Positions 28,487 to 37,571 of a stretch of DNA of 63,741 nt are shown piece by piece. Location: the NCBI GenBank assembly GCA_947366895.1, contig CANBBP010000006.1, positions 1 through 63,741 of the forward strand. Direction: 5' to 3'. The stretch is from an uncultured Clostridia bacterium. GTDB lineage: Bacteria; Bacillota; Clostridia; Christensenellales; UBA1242. Position 1 is the stretch's first letter, and every line of letters begins with the position of its first letter. The notes beneath the pieces were generated by a model that did not search any database, had not been told where the DNA came from, and was given only the letters and a program-made list of their open reading frames with translations. The position numbers and the translations under genes were made by a program.

Positions 28487-30901
28487 ATGAAACAAATTAC
28501 CGAAAAAGAGGCAATTACTAAAATAAATAATCAATTAGAAAAGTATTATAATATTTCAATAACTGATGCAACAGACAGTCAACTTTTTAAAGCTTTGGCA
28601 GGTACTTGTATTGATGAAATGTTTTTAAAAAGACAAAAGTTTAGTAAAAACTGTAAAGCAAAAGATGGCAAGGCTGTTAATTATATGTGCATGGAATTTT
28701 TAATAGGTAAAACCTTGCGTACGAGTTTATTTAATTTGGGTTATGAAAAAGTTTTTTCTAAAGTTTTAAAAAATAATGGCAAAGATATAAAATCTCTTTA
28801 TGCTATAGAAGAAGATGCAGGATTAGGTAATGGCGGATTAGGAAGGCTTGCCAGTTGTTTTTTAGATTCCCTTGCTACTCTTGATTATCCTGTTACTGGT
28901 CATTGTTTAAGATATGATTTTGGTTTATTTAAACAAAAATTGGTTGATGGACAACAAACTGAATTGCCTGATGAGTGGTTGGGAAGTGGTGAGGTTTGGC
29001 AAATTCCTCGTAGTGATAAGGCATGCAGAATTAAGTTTGATGGCTATGTTACTGAAAATATGCAAAATGGTCATCTTAAAGTTGAGTATCATGATTGTAC
29101 TGAAGTAGAAGCCTTCCCTTATGATGTTATGTTTAGTGGATATGATTCAAAAAACATTGCTGTTTTAAGATTATGGAGTGCTAGAAGTTTTAACACCTTT
29201 GATACTAAAAAGTTTTCCCAAGGAGAATATACTCAAGCTATGGCAGAAAAGAATGAACTTGAACTATTAAGTAAAGTTCTTTATCCGGCCGATGACCATA
29301 TGCAAGGTAAGGCTTTAAGATTAAGACAACAATATTTTCTTGTCTCGGCTGCTATGCAAAGTATAGTGATTACTCACAAAAGAAGATATAAAAATTTAAA
29401 ATTATTACCTAAATATATTTCCGTACATCTAAATGACACTCACCCTGTTTTGTGTGTCCCTGAATTATTAAGAATACTTATGGATGAAAATAATTTATCG
29501 TGGGATGAAGCCTGGAGTATAGTAGGTAAAACTATTAGTTATACAAATCATACTATTTTAAAAGAGGCTCTAGAAGTATGGGATGAAAGTTTAATTGCAA
29601 GAACTTTACCTAGAATATATAGTATTATAAAAGAAATTGATAGAAGATTTAGAATGTCCGCAGGGAATTTAGGTATAGACTATAATTCAATTGAAGAAAT
29701 GTCAGTTATTTCTAATAAAAAAATTAGCATGGCAAATTTAGCTGTAATAGCTAGTCATAAAATAAATGGTGTTTCTAAATTACATTCAGATATTTTAAAG
29801 GATAGATTATTTAAATCTTTTAATGGCATATATCCTGAAAAATTTACTAATGTTACTAATGGTATAACTCATAGAAGATGGCTATGCGAAAGTAATCCAA
29901 AACTTAGCGAACTTATAGAAAGTTTAATTGGTGATAAGTTTATTAAAAATGCTTCACAATTAGAAAAATTAGAAAAATTTGTTGATGATGAAAGTATCGT
30001 AAAAAAAGTAAAAAATATTAAATTAAAAAATAAAGAAGAATTTGCAAAATTTCTTTTTGATACACAAGGAATAAAAATAGATCCTACAACAAGATTTGAT
30101 GTTCAAGCAAAACGTATTCATGAGTATAAAAGGCAATTGCTTAATGTATTGCATATAATTTATTTGTATTCAATTTTAAGGCAGAATCCAGATGCAGATA
30201 TAACTCCTCAAACTTTTATATTTGCAGGTAAAGCAGCAAGTGGATATAGAAGAGCAAAAGAAATAATTTATCTTATAAACCAACTAGCAAAAGAAATAGA
30301 TAAAAACGAAAAAATTTCTAAAAAATTGAAAGTTGTATTTGTTGAAAACTATTCTGTAACAGTTGCAGAAAAATTAATGCCAGCAACTGATGTTAGCGAA
30401 CAAATTTCATTAGCAGGTCAAGAAGCAAGTGGAACAGGCAATATGAAAGCAGTATTAAATGGTGCTTTAATGATTTGTACCCCAGATGGGGCTAATATTG
30501 AAATTAGCGAAGTTTGTGGCGAAAATAGTTCATTCATGTTTGGTATGACTGCTGAAGATGTTACAAAAACTTGGAATAATAACTATAGCCCTCGTTCCTA
30601 TTATGAAAATAACCCTAAGATTAAAACTGTTATAGATATGTTAGCAGTAGGTTTTAATGGTACATCATTTAAAAATTTAGCAGACTATCTTTTAAGTAAC
30701 TTAGGAGATTGTGACCCTTATATGTGTCTTGCAGATTTTGAAAGTTATTTAAATGCCTGTGAGGAGTTAGATAATCTTTATCGAAAACCTTTAAAATGGC
30801 ATAAACAGGCTTTAAAAAATATTTCTAAAATGGGGTATTTTTCTTCAGATAGATGTATAGAGGAATATGCTAAAAATATTTGGAAACTTTCAAAAATTTA
30901 A
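28487..30901 (+). CDS. glgP: glycogen/maltodextrin phosphorylase
   Basis: GT35 enzyme that releases glucose-1-phosphate from glycogen. Key motifs: EDAGLGNGGLGRLASCFLDS near 108, HLNDTHPVLCVPELLR near 315 and the PLP-lysine region ASGTGNMKAVLNGA near 650, then DGANIEI. At 804 residues it has the usual full length. It follows glgA with GGGAG upstream of the ATG. It supplies the breakdown arm next to the synthetic genes, so stored glycogen can be turned over from one operon. Confidence 0.96.
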   Translation: MKQITEKEAITKINNQLEKYYNISITDATDSQLFKALAGTCIDEMFLKRQKFSKNCKAKDGKAVNYMCMEFLIGKTLRTSLFNLGYEKVFSKVLKNNGKDIKSLYAIEEDAGLGNGGLGRLASCFLDSLATLDYPVTGHCLRYDFGLFKQKLVDGQQTELPDEWLGSGEVWQIPRSDKACRIKFDGYVTENMQNGHLKVEYHDCTEVEAFPYDVMFSGYDSKNIAVLRLWSARSFNTFDTKKFSQGEYTQAMAEKNELELLSKVLYPADDHMQGKALRLRQQYFLVSAAMQSIVITHKRRYKNLKLLPKYISVHLNDTHPVLCVPELLRILMDENNLSWDEAWSIVGKTISYTNHTILKEALEVWDESLIARTLPRIYSIIKEIDRRFRMSAGNLGIDYNSIEEMSVISNKKISMANLAVIASHKINGVSKLHSDILKDRLFKSFNGIYPEKFTNVTNGITHRRWLCESNPKLSELIESLIGDKFIKNASQLEKLEKFVDDESIVKKVKNIKLKNKEEFAKFLFDTQGIKIDPTTRFDVQAKRIHEYKRQLLNVLHIIYLYSILRQNPDADITPQTFIFAGKAASGYRRAKEIIYLINQLAKEIDKNEKISKKLKVVFVENYSVTVAEKLMPATDVSEQISLAGQEASGTGNMKAVLNGALMICTPDGANIEISEVCGENSSFMFGMTAEDVTKTWNNNYSPRSYYENNPKIKTVIDMLAVGFNGTSFKNLADYLLSNLGDCDPYMCLADFESYLNACEELDNLYRKPLKWHKQALKNISKMGYFSSDRCIEEYAKNIWKLSKI

Positions 30902-30986
30902 TTCTTTTTAAATATAAAGATTATAAATTTAATTTATTAATTTAAAAATTAAAAAAGATTTTATAAAAAAATATAAAGGTTAATTA

Positions 30987-32768
30987 ATGCAACAAGATTA
31001 TATATTTAATCCTATTTATAACAAAAAACCATATGGAGCATGTAAAAAAAATAAGGCAGTAAAGTATGTTTTAAAAATAAATAAAAACATAGGTTCTACT
31101 GTCGTGTTTTTTAACTACCATAAAGATGAAAGTTTTAACAATAATTTAGTTAAAATGGATAGAAAAGAAAATAATGATGAAGTTATTTATTCTACTAGTA
31201 TAGCATTTGAAGAAGAAGGCTTATATTGGTATTGTTTTCAGGTTTATCAGGGAAGTCATAGTTATTATTTGCAAAGGACAGATGATTTTGAGGTTAGCCC
31301 TACAGGAGATAATCCTTCTAGATTTCAACAAACTATTATCAGTGAAACAAAAAAAGTAGACTGTAGTTACAATAGAGGAATAATGTATCACATTTTTGTT
31401 GATAGGTTTTGCAAAAAAGGTATTGTTAAGCCTCGTGCAGATTTAATTTTGCGTGATGATTGGGGAGGGGAGATTACAAAAAATTCTTCATCTTTTAAAG
31501 TCATAAATAAAGAATGTTTTGGTGGAAATTTAAAAGGCATTATTTCAAAGTTAGATTATTTAAAATCTCTTAATGTAACCACAATATATTTAAGTCCTAT
31601 ATTTGAAGCAAATAGTTATCATAAATATAATACAGCCGATTATAGTAAAATAGATAGTATGTTTGGGGCTGAAAAAGATTTTGTTGATTTAATTAGATTG
31701 GCAAAAGAAAAAAACATCAATATAATATGTGATGGTGTTTTTAATCATACAGGAGATGATAGTATTTATTTTAATAAATTTGCTACTTATAAAAATGTGG
31801 GAGCATATCAAAGTAAATCTTCACCTTTTTACGATTGGTTTAATTTTACAAATTATCCAAATGAATATGATAGCTGGTGGGGAATAGATAGTATGCCTCA
31901 AATAAAAGATAATGCACCAACCTTTTTAAACTATCTATGTAGTAATGATGGTATTTTAAGAAAATATATGAAATTAGGACTATTAGGTTTTAGACTTGAT
32001 GTCGTAGATGAACTTGAAGATAGAAAATTGACAAGCATTTGTGAAAGCATAAGAAGTGTTAAAAAAGATGCACTTATTGTGGGAGAAGTGTGGGAAGATG
32101 CTTCAAATAAAATATCTTATAGTAAAAGAAGAAAATACTTTTTAGGTAAACAATTAAATTCAGTTATGAATTATCCTCTAAAAGATGCGATAATTAATTA
32201 TGTATTATCTAAAGATTGTAAAAATTTAAGAAATACTATTTATATGCTTAAAGACCATTACCCAAAAGATGTATGCGATAATTTAATGACTATTTTGGGT
32301 ACTCATGATAGTAGTAGAATAATGTCAGTATTAAAAAAGGGTAGTTGTGAAAATGAAACAATAAAACTTTTAAAGATTGCGTCACTATTACAATTTACTA
32401 TTATGGGTGTTCCTTGTATTTTTTATGGTGATGAACAAGGGCTGTTAGGTGAGGGAGCCCCATATTGTAGAGTTTGTTTACCAATTAAAAATCCTAATGT
32501 TTCATTAACAAACTGGTATAAATTTTTGGGTTATTTAAGAAGTAATGAAGTTTTATACTTTGGAGAATTAAATATATTAATATGTGAAAAAGAACTTTTT
32601 GGGTTTGAAAGAATTTATAAAAATAAAAAAATAGTTATATATACTAATTGTTCAAATAATAAAAAACAAATTATATTAGAAGAAAGTTTATCTAATTATT
32701 TAACAAAAAAACGGATTGAAGAAAAAATAGTAATTGAACCTTTTGGTTTTTTGATACTAGAAAAATAA
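30987..32768 (+). CDS. cytosolic GH13 glycosidase (neopullulanase/maltodextrinase-like)
   Basis: A 593-residue alpha-amylase-family enzyme without signal peptide, so it acts on internal maltodextrins. An N-terminal beta-sandwich (about 1-115) precedes the barrel: YHIFVDRF near 135, ICDGVFNHTGDD, GFRLDVVDE with the nucleophile Asp near 338, VGEVWED with Glu near 366 and LGTHDSSR with the third Asp near 439. The last motif reads THDSSR where most have HDTPR or HDTXR. It likely trims dextrins made by glgP and malQ. It closes the glycogen cluster before a terminator. Confidence 0.85.
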   Translation: MQQDYIFNPIYNKKPYGACKKNKAVKYVLKINKNIGSTVVFFNYHKDESFNNNLVKMDRKENNDEVIYSTSIAFEEEGLYWYCFQVYQGSHSYYLQRTDDFEVSPTGDNPSRFQQTIISETKKVDCSYNRGIMYHIFVDRFCKKGIVKPRADLILRDDWGGEITKNSSSFKVINKECFGGNLKGIISKLDYLKSLNVTTIYLSPIFEANSYHKYNTADYSKIDSMFGAEKDFVDLIRLAKEKNINIICDGVFNHTGDDSIYFNKFATYKNVGAYQSKSSPFYDWFNFTNYPNEYDSWWGIDSMPQIKDNAPTFLNYLCSNDGILRKYMKLGLLGFRLDVVDELEDRKLTSICESIRSVKKDALIVGEVWEDASNKISYSKRRKYFLGKQLNSVMNYPLKDAIINYVLSKDCKNLRNTIYMLKDHYPKDVCDNLMTILGTHDSSRIMSVLKKGSCENETIKLLKIASLLQFTIMGVPCIFYGDEQGLLGEGAPYCRVCLPIKNPNVSLTNWYKFLGYLRSNEVLYFGELNILICEKELFGFERIYKNKKIVIYTNCSNNKKQIILEESLSNYLTKKRIEEKIVIEPFGFLILEK

Positions 32769-32800
32769 AAAAATCTATTATAATTAATAGATTTTTTTTA
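32767..32800 (+). terminator. terminator of the glycogen cluster
   Basis: Stem AAATCTATTA/TAATAGATTT with four-base loop and a T-run, directly after the GH13 stop. Confidence 0.8.
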
Positions 32801-32864
32801 AATAATTTTCATTTAATATTTAAAGTTTAAATATAATTTAATTATAAATTTTATTTATATAATT

Positions 32865-33821
32865 TTAACTTTGTTGAACTGCTTTTTTCATTCTTGTTTC
32901 TTTTCTTTTTTCTAATTTTAGTTGTTTCCTTTCTGCTTTTAATTGTTTTTTTAGTTGTTTTTCACTAACAGGAGCAGAAGGTAATTCATAGTTTTGTTTT
33001 AAAGAATCTATATCTAATAAATGACTTTTTATTCGTTTTATGCTTCTTGCATAGTAAAGACCATCACATATACGTTCATCTATTGTTACACCTATTTGAA
33101 GTATTTTTGCATTGTGCATGCCTATACCATCTTTATCTGCCACTGGTTTAATAACTTCTTTTCCCATTCCAGCAAACATTCCAACAGTGCCAAAATCGTA
33201 AAGATGATGATATACATATTCAGTTGAAATACTTTTCATATTTGTAAAATAACAACTTGCATGAAATGGACTAAGTTTTATAAGTTTTTTAGGAATCATT
33301 CCATGTCTATCTAAAAACATGATAAGTTTTACCGCAGTTTTTAGTAGAAATGGGGGAAGAGCCATTAATAGTTTAGCTGTTTTATCGGTATTATTAACTT
33401 TGTCATTTCCTTTATTTTTCTTTATTTCATTGTCTATTTTTTCTTTAATTTGATAGATATTTTCTGAACCATCAAATTCAAGTTTTATTGTTGTTTCATC
33501 GGCACCTTCACGCAAAGACTTTTTTACTGTTAAAGATATAAATATACCTTTTCTATCATATATTCTTGTGTTCATTGTAAATCTATTAAGTTCAGGTCTT
33601 TCGGCATACATTCTTACAACAGCTGCCATTGCTATGTCCATATATGTAAAATTTACACCATTTTCTCTTTCTTGGACAATAAATTTATCAAGACTTTCAC
33701 AGTCAACTTCTAGTAAATAATTTACCATAGCATCGTAACGGTGTTTCATGATAGCACTTGTAATTCTTAAAATAGGATCTCCTTTTTTAACAACTTTGCC
33801 ATCGCTACGCTTACCAAACAT
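32865..33821 (-). CDS. 2-oxoacid dehydrogenase acyltransferase-fold (CAT-like) protein
   Basis: A 318-residue protein similar to the catalytic domain of dihydrolipoyl acyltransferases and chloramphenicol acetyltransferase (CAT superfamily), but without lipoyl or E1-binding domains. It begins MFGKRSDGKVVKKGDP, includes IMKHRYDAM early and ends with LQIGVTIDERICDGLYYARS, the position of the HxxxDG catalytic motif. Here the His is replaced (TIDERICDG), so normal acyltransfer chemistry is doubtful. The last ~30 residues are very Lys/Arg-rich. I moved the start to the ATG at 33821, which has AAGGAG seven bases upstream; the longer frame up to 33860 lacks one. Stand-alone versions of this domain are common in Clostridia with unknown function. 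Confidence 0.7.
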   Translation of the reverse strand: MFGKRSDGKVVKKGDPILRITSAIMKHRYDAMVNYLLEVDCESLDKFIVQERENGVNFTYMDIAMAAVVRMYAERPELNRFTMNTRIYDRKGIFISLTVKKSLREGADETTIKLEFDGSENIYQIKEKIDNEIKKNKGNDKVNNTDKTAKLLMALPPFLLKTAVKLIMFLDRHGMIPKKLIKLSPFHASCYFTNMKSISTEYVYHHLYDFGTVGMFAGMGKEVIKPVADKDGIGMHNAKILQIGVTIDERICDGLYYARSIKRIKSHLLDIDSLKQNYELPSAPVSEKQLKKQLKAERKQLKLEKRKETRMKKAVQQS

Positions 33822-34004
33822 AGATAAACTCCTTATAAAAAAATCAACTAAGTTTATCATATATTAAAAATAATGTAAAGTATTATGTTTTTAAGGGGAT
33901 AAATGTAGTTACTGTTATTTATTTCCATGGTTAAAATTTTTGTTTTTATTGAGATTTTGTGCTTATAAAAATTACTTTTTATAATTTATTTTAAAATTTT
34001 TAAA

Positions 34005-34033
34005 TTGACTAGTTTTTAAAATTTTGCCATAAT
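34005..34033 (+). promoter_or_regulatory. promoter giving a leaderless mRNA for the GtrA-like gene
   Basis: TTGACT (34005-34010), a 17-bp spacer and CATAAT (34028-34033), then six bases and the ATG at 34040. No Shine-Dalgarno site is present. Confidence 0.65.
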
Positions 34034-34039
34034 AAATTT

Positions 34040-34528
34040 ATGGAAGAACAAACTAAAGAAATAAATAAAGAAAATTATCAAGAGCAAAATATAGATAATT
34101 CTCAAAAACCTAGCAAAAAACAAGAGTTTATTCAATTCTTAAAATTCTTAGCATTTTCATTGTCAGCAGGAGTTATACAACTTTCTACTTTTGAACTTTT
34201 ATATAATGTTATTAATTGGAAATCTTGGTGGGCAACATATTTAATAAGTATAGTTTTATCAGTTTTATGGAACTTTACTTTTAATAGAAAATTTACCTTT
34301 AAATCAGCAAGTAATGTTCCAGTATCTATGTTTCTTGCTTTAATGTTTTATGTACCTTTTGTTCCTATTTCTGTTTTTGGAGGTAATGCACTAGAACAAA
34401 TAGGTTGGAATGGTACATTAGTTACAGTAATGATGATGGTAATAAATTTTCTAACTGAATTTGTTTGGGATAAATTAGTTGTTTTTAATGATAGAGTCGT
34501 TAATAAAATAACAAAAAAAACTAATTAA
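34040..34528 (+). CDS. GtrA-family membrane protein
   Basis: A 162-residue protein. The first ~33 residues are polar (Lys/Gln/Asn). The remainder has four membrane segments with the GtrA/DPMS_TMD hallmark: a first helix FLAFSLSAGVIQLSTFELL, then LISIVLSVLWNFTFNRKFTF near 80-98 and FLTEFVWDKLVVF near the end. GtrA proteins are thought to move lipid-linked sugars across the membrane or help glycosyltransferases at cell-wall teichoic acid or polysaccharide. The start has no Shine-Dalgarno site; a promoter lies immediately upstream, so the mRNA is probably leaderless. A terminator follows. Confidence 0.85.
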   Translation: MEEQTKEINKENYQEQNIDNSQKPSKKQEFIQFLKFLAFSLSAGVIQLSTFELLYNVINWKSWWATYLISIVLSVLWNFTFNRKFTFKSASNVPVSMFLALMFYVPFVPISVFGGNALEQIGWNGTLVTVMMMVINFLTEFVWDKLVVFNDRVVNKITKKTN

Positions 34529-34557
34529 AAATTATAATTTTAATTACACATTTTAAT

Positions 34558-34592
34558 AAAAGAAGATATTTATAAAGGTATCTTCTTTTTTG
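34558..34592 (+). terminator. terminator after the GtrA-like gene
   Basis: AAAGAAGATA...TATCTTCTTTTTT hairpin plus T-run. Confidence 0.75.
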
Positions 34593-34641
34593 TTTTTTTA
34601 ATTTTTATAAAAATTTAAGTAATTAAAAGGTTATTGAATAA

Positions 34642-34680
34642 ATAAAAAAAGACATTTATTTAAAAATGTCTTTTTGTATT
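34642..34680 (-). terminator. terminator after the GT4 gene
   Basis: AAAAAGACATTT/AAATGTCTTTTT stem with six-base loop, downstream of the minus-strand gene ending at 34721; works on both strands. Confidence 0.7.
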
Positions 34681-34720
34681 GAATAAAAATAAATTCTTAA
34701 ATATTTTGCTTAAAATAATT

Positions 34721-35917
34721 TTAGTTAAGGGAATTTGTTTTTTCATTAATTAGCATTGGAGTTTTTGCTTTTGTATCAATTACCTCTATCATCATTTTTT
34801 CCATATTTTGCATACATTTCTTTTGATTGTAAACTTTTGAGCTATCAAAATATTTTTGTTCATAATCATGCCTTAAATCTTCATTTTCTATCCAGTAATC
34901 AAGAACTCTTGCTAAATCTTTTGGTTTTCTTTTGTTGAATATACAAGAATCATCTACAGCAAAATTTTTAGTTGCACTAAGTGGAGAATTTGAAACAATT
35001 GTTAATTTGCCACAAGCAATAGCTTCTAAGCAAGCAATGCCCTCTAATTCAATATCTGCTGGGTGAACATAAATGTCACTATAATTTATAACTTTAATTA
35101 TTTCATCTCTATCAAAAAATTTAAATATTGGTTGAACAGGTAAATTTTTACTTAACTTTTTATATTTGTTTTCATTAGGACCTAAGCCAGCACATATTAA
35201 TTGAATTTTATTTTTATATTTGCTTAGATTAATTGCTTTAATTAAAGTATCCTGACTTTTTTCTCTACCAAATCTACCAATAGTTAAAACAACAATTTTA
35301 TCTTTAAATTCTTCTGGTTTATCAATTTTTTCTTTTTTAACTTTTTCATTAACTCCATTAGAAATAACATATGCTTTTGGTAAAATAGCAGATGATTTAA
35401 GGTTGCTTTCAAATGTGTCTTTAATAAATTTAGTAGGATAGTGAACACCATCAACATATTTGTAAAAATATTTATATAACAATCTATAAAATTTGTGATT
35501 TACAAGTTTAAACTTATTCATCTTTAAGTGAGAAGTAAAATTTTCTGCTTGCATATGGAAGCCAGCTGTAATTGGTATATTTCTATCTAAAGTTTGGGCA
35601 ACTTTGATTGTTGCAAGACCTAAACTAAGAGGTACCATTATATGAATTAAATCAGCATCATTAATTGCGTTTTTAATAATTTCTTTATCAGGCTTTGCTA
35701 AAGCTACTCCTACCTTAGCAACATATTTATCTAAAAGTTTACCAAAACTAAAATTTGGCACAACATAATAATTTTTTTCATTCTTTTTATCTTGGTCGCC
35801 ACAAAGAATACGAACATCATGCCCCTGAGATTTTAAAAATCTTATTAGGTTCATAGTAGCTACAGTAGTGCCATTATTTTCTTTACCTAATACATCACAA
35901 ATTATGGTAATTATCAT
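34721..35917 (-). CDS. GT4-family glycosyltransferase, glycolipid-synthase-like
   Basis: A 398-residue GT-B enzyme. The N-terminal domain has IICDVLGKENNGTTVATMNLIRFLKSQGHDV and AGFHMQAENFTSHL near 130, a pattern seen in diacylglycerol glucosyltransferases. The C-terminal GT4 domain has VVLTIGRFGREKSQDTLIKAI and the EX7E-like stretch DIELEGIACLEAIACGKLTIVS near 305-325. Many such Bacillota enzymes glucosylate diacylglycerol at the inner membrane face. The start is ATG 35917 with GAGGAT upstream; an upstream frame to 35968 lacks a ribosome site. It is divergent from a CrtO-like membrane gene. The acceptor is inferred. Confidence 0.75.
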   Translation of the reverse strand: MIITIICDVLGKENNGTTVATMNLIRFLKSQGHDVRILCGDQDKKNEKNYYVVPNFSFGKLLDKYVAKVGVALAKPDKEIIKNAINDADLIHIMVPLSLGLATIKVAQTLDRNIPITAGFHMQAENFTSHLKMNKFKLVNHKFYRLLYKYFYKYVDGVHYPTKFIKDTFESNLKSSAILPKAYVISNGVNEKVKKEKIDKPEEFKDKIVVLTIGRFGREKSQDTLIKAINLSKYKNKIQLICAGLGPNENKYKKLSKNLPVQPIFKFFDRDEIIKVINYSDIYVHPADIELEGIACLEAIACGKLTIVSNSPLSATKNFAVDDSCIFNKRKPKDLARVLDYWIENEDLRHDYEQKYFDSSKVYNQKKCMQNMEKMMIEVIDTKAKTPMLINEKTNSLN

Positions 35918-36034
35918 ATTTTTATCCTCTTTATAATCGTAAAAATCATTACTTATAATGTAACACATTTATTTTAATTTGCAAAATTTATTTATATAAT
36001 GATATAATAATATATATCGCTTATGAGGTGAAAA

Positions 36035-36628
36035 ATGTATTTTGCGATTATATTTTTTTGTATTGCTGTTATTACAGGATTTAATTTAGCTTTTAGTTTT
36101 AACACACTAACTTTAATAAATCTTGTTTATTCATTTTTATTAGTTCTTGCTCCCTCTATTCCTATTGCAGTGTTGGTAAGATTGTTACCAAAGAAATTAT
36201 TTAGTTACAAAAATAAAATATTTCAAGTAAAAAAGAATGAAAGAAATTTTTATTTAAAAATTAAAATTAAAGATTGGAAAGATAAAGTGCCTGAATTAGG
36301 TAAACTAGTAAATTTCAGTAAAGATAAAATTGAAAATCCTAATGATACAAAATACATAGAAAAGTTTTTGGATGAAACATGTTATGCAGAAGTTCTTCAC
36401 ATTTCAGGATTAATATCTGGTTTTGTATTTATGTGGGGAATGTTCTTTATTAATAAACTTGCCTTCCTAACAATGGCTTTGCCAATTGCTGTAGTATATG
36501 CTTGTGTAAATTTAGTATCAATTTTTATTCAAAGGTTTAATAGACCTAGATTACTTATAGGCTTAAAAAGACTACAACAACAGCATGAATTGCAAAATCA
36601 ACAGCAAAAATTAAAGGAGATAGCCTAA
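36035..36628 (+). CDS. CrtO-like (glycosyl-4,4'-diaponeurosporenoate acyltransferase family) membrane protein
   Basis: A 197-residue membrane protein with two N-terminal segments and two C-terminal ones. Between them lies KIKDWKDKVPELGKLVNFSKD, then FLDETCYAEVLHISG (ExxxH-like) and the final QRFNRPRLLIGLKRL. These match the CrtO-like family of Bacillota, named from staphyloxanthin synthesis but widely present in non-pigmented species, where the role is unknown. GAGGTG precedes the ATG. It is divergent from the GT4 gene, so both may concern membrane lipids. A terminator follows. Confidence 0.65.
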   Translation: MYFAIIFFCIAVITGFNLAFSFNTLTLINLVYSFLLVLAPSIPIAVLVRLLPKKLFSYKNKIFQVKKNERNFYLKIKIKDWKDKVPELGKLVNFSKDKIENPNDTKYIEKFLDETCYAEVLHISGLISGFVFMWGMFFINKLAFLTMALPIAVVYACVNLVSIFIQRFNRPRLLIGLKRLQQQHELQNQQQKLKEIA

Positions 36629-36655
36629 ACATAAATTAATATTGATTTGTTAAAG

Positions 36656-36690
36656 AAATTGCCAAAATTAAATCTCGGCAATTTTTTTAT
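36656..36690 (+). terminator. terminator after the CrtO-like gene
   Basis: AAATTGCC...GGCAATTTTTTT hairpin. Confidence 0.75.
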
Positions 36691-36746
36691 TGTACTTAAT
36701 GCTTTCATTAAGAAATTTGATAAAGTTATAATATAATTAATTGTTA

Positions 36747-37277
36747 TTATAAAAATTTAGATTTACTTGGCATACTAAATTTCGAAACATCAATTCCTTC
36801 AAGTTTTAGTAGCTCAACCTTTTTTAAAAGGCCTCCAGCATAGCCTGTTAAATTTCCATTTGTTCCAACTACTCGGTGACAGGGTATTATAATTGCTATT
36901 GGATTTTTACCAACAGCTCCGCCAACGGCTTGAGCAGACATTTTTAAAATATTTCTTTTGTTTGCTAGCCTAAAAGCAATTTCTTTATAAGTGGCGGTTT
37001 TACCATATGGAATTTTTAACATTTCATTAATAACTTCTTTTTTAAAAGGAGTAATATTTTGTATGTTTAATTTTGGAACAAAAGTAGGTTCTTTACCTGA
37101 AAAATATATGTCTAGCCATTGTTTTGTTATGTCAAAAATTTTTAAATTATTTTCATTACATATTTTGCTTATTTCATTAACCTTTGAATTTTCAAAATCT
37201 AAGCCTGTTAAAGCTTCTCCATCACTTTGTAAAATTATGTTTCCAAGTGGAGAGGAGTATAAACAAAAATATTTCAT
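36747..37277 (-). CDS. ogt: methylated-DNA--protein-cysteine S-methyltransferase
   Basis: A 176-residue suicide repair enzyme that takes methyl groups from O6-methylguanine. The active site is IPCHRVVG with Cys133; the flanking helix-turn-helix region has IPYGKTATYKEIA and SAQAVGGAVGKNP, and the C-terminal GNLTGYAGGLLKKVELLKLE completes the family signature. AAAGGA precedes the ATG. It is a single gene. The C-terminus has a short extra tail of about 15 residues. Confidence 0.95.
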   Translation of the reverse strand: MKYFCLYSSPLGNIILQSDGEALTGLDFENSKVNEISKICNENNLKIFDITKQWLDIYFSGKEPTFVPKLNIQNITPFKKEVINEMLKIPYGKTATYKEIAFRLANKRNILKMSAQAVGGAVGKNPIAIIIPCHRVVGTNGNLTGYAGGLLKKVELLKLEGIDVSKFSMPSKSKFL

Positions 37278-37571
37278 AAATATATCCTTTAAATTTGCTT
37301 TAGTTCATAATATTTTTTTAAATAATTAATAAATATATTATAGTTAAAAACTAAATTATTTCAAAATTAATGTAATAAAATGTCAAAATAGTTTTTAAAT
37401 ATTTTTTCAGTATGATAAAATAATTTTTAGATTTGTTAACAAAAATTAAATTTAAAAAAAGGTTTAAAAAAGTTAAAAATCTTTAAAAAAATAATTGATA
37501 GAAAATAAAATAACTAAAAAATTTAACTTTATAATTTTTTTATTATTTAAATTAAATTGGGAGATAAATAT

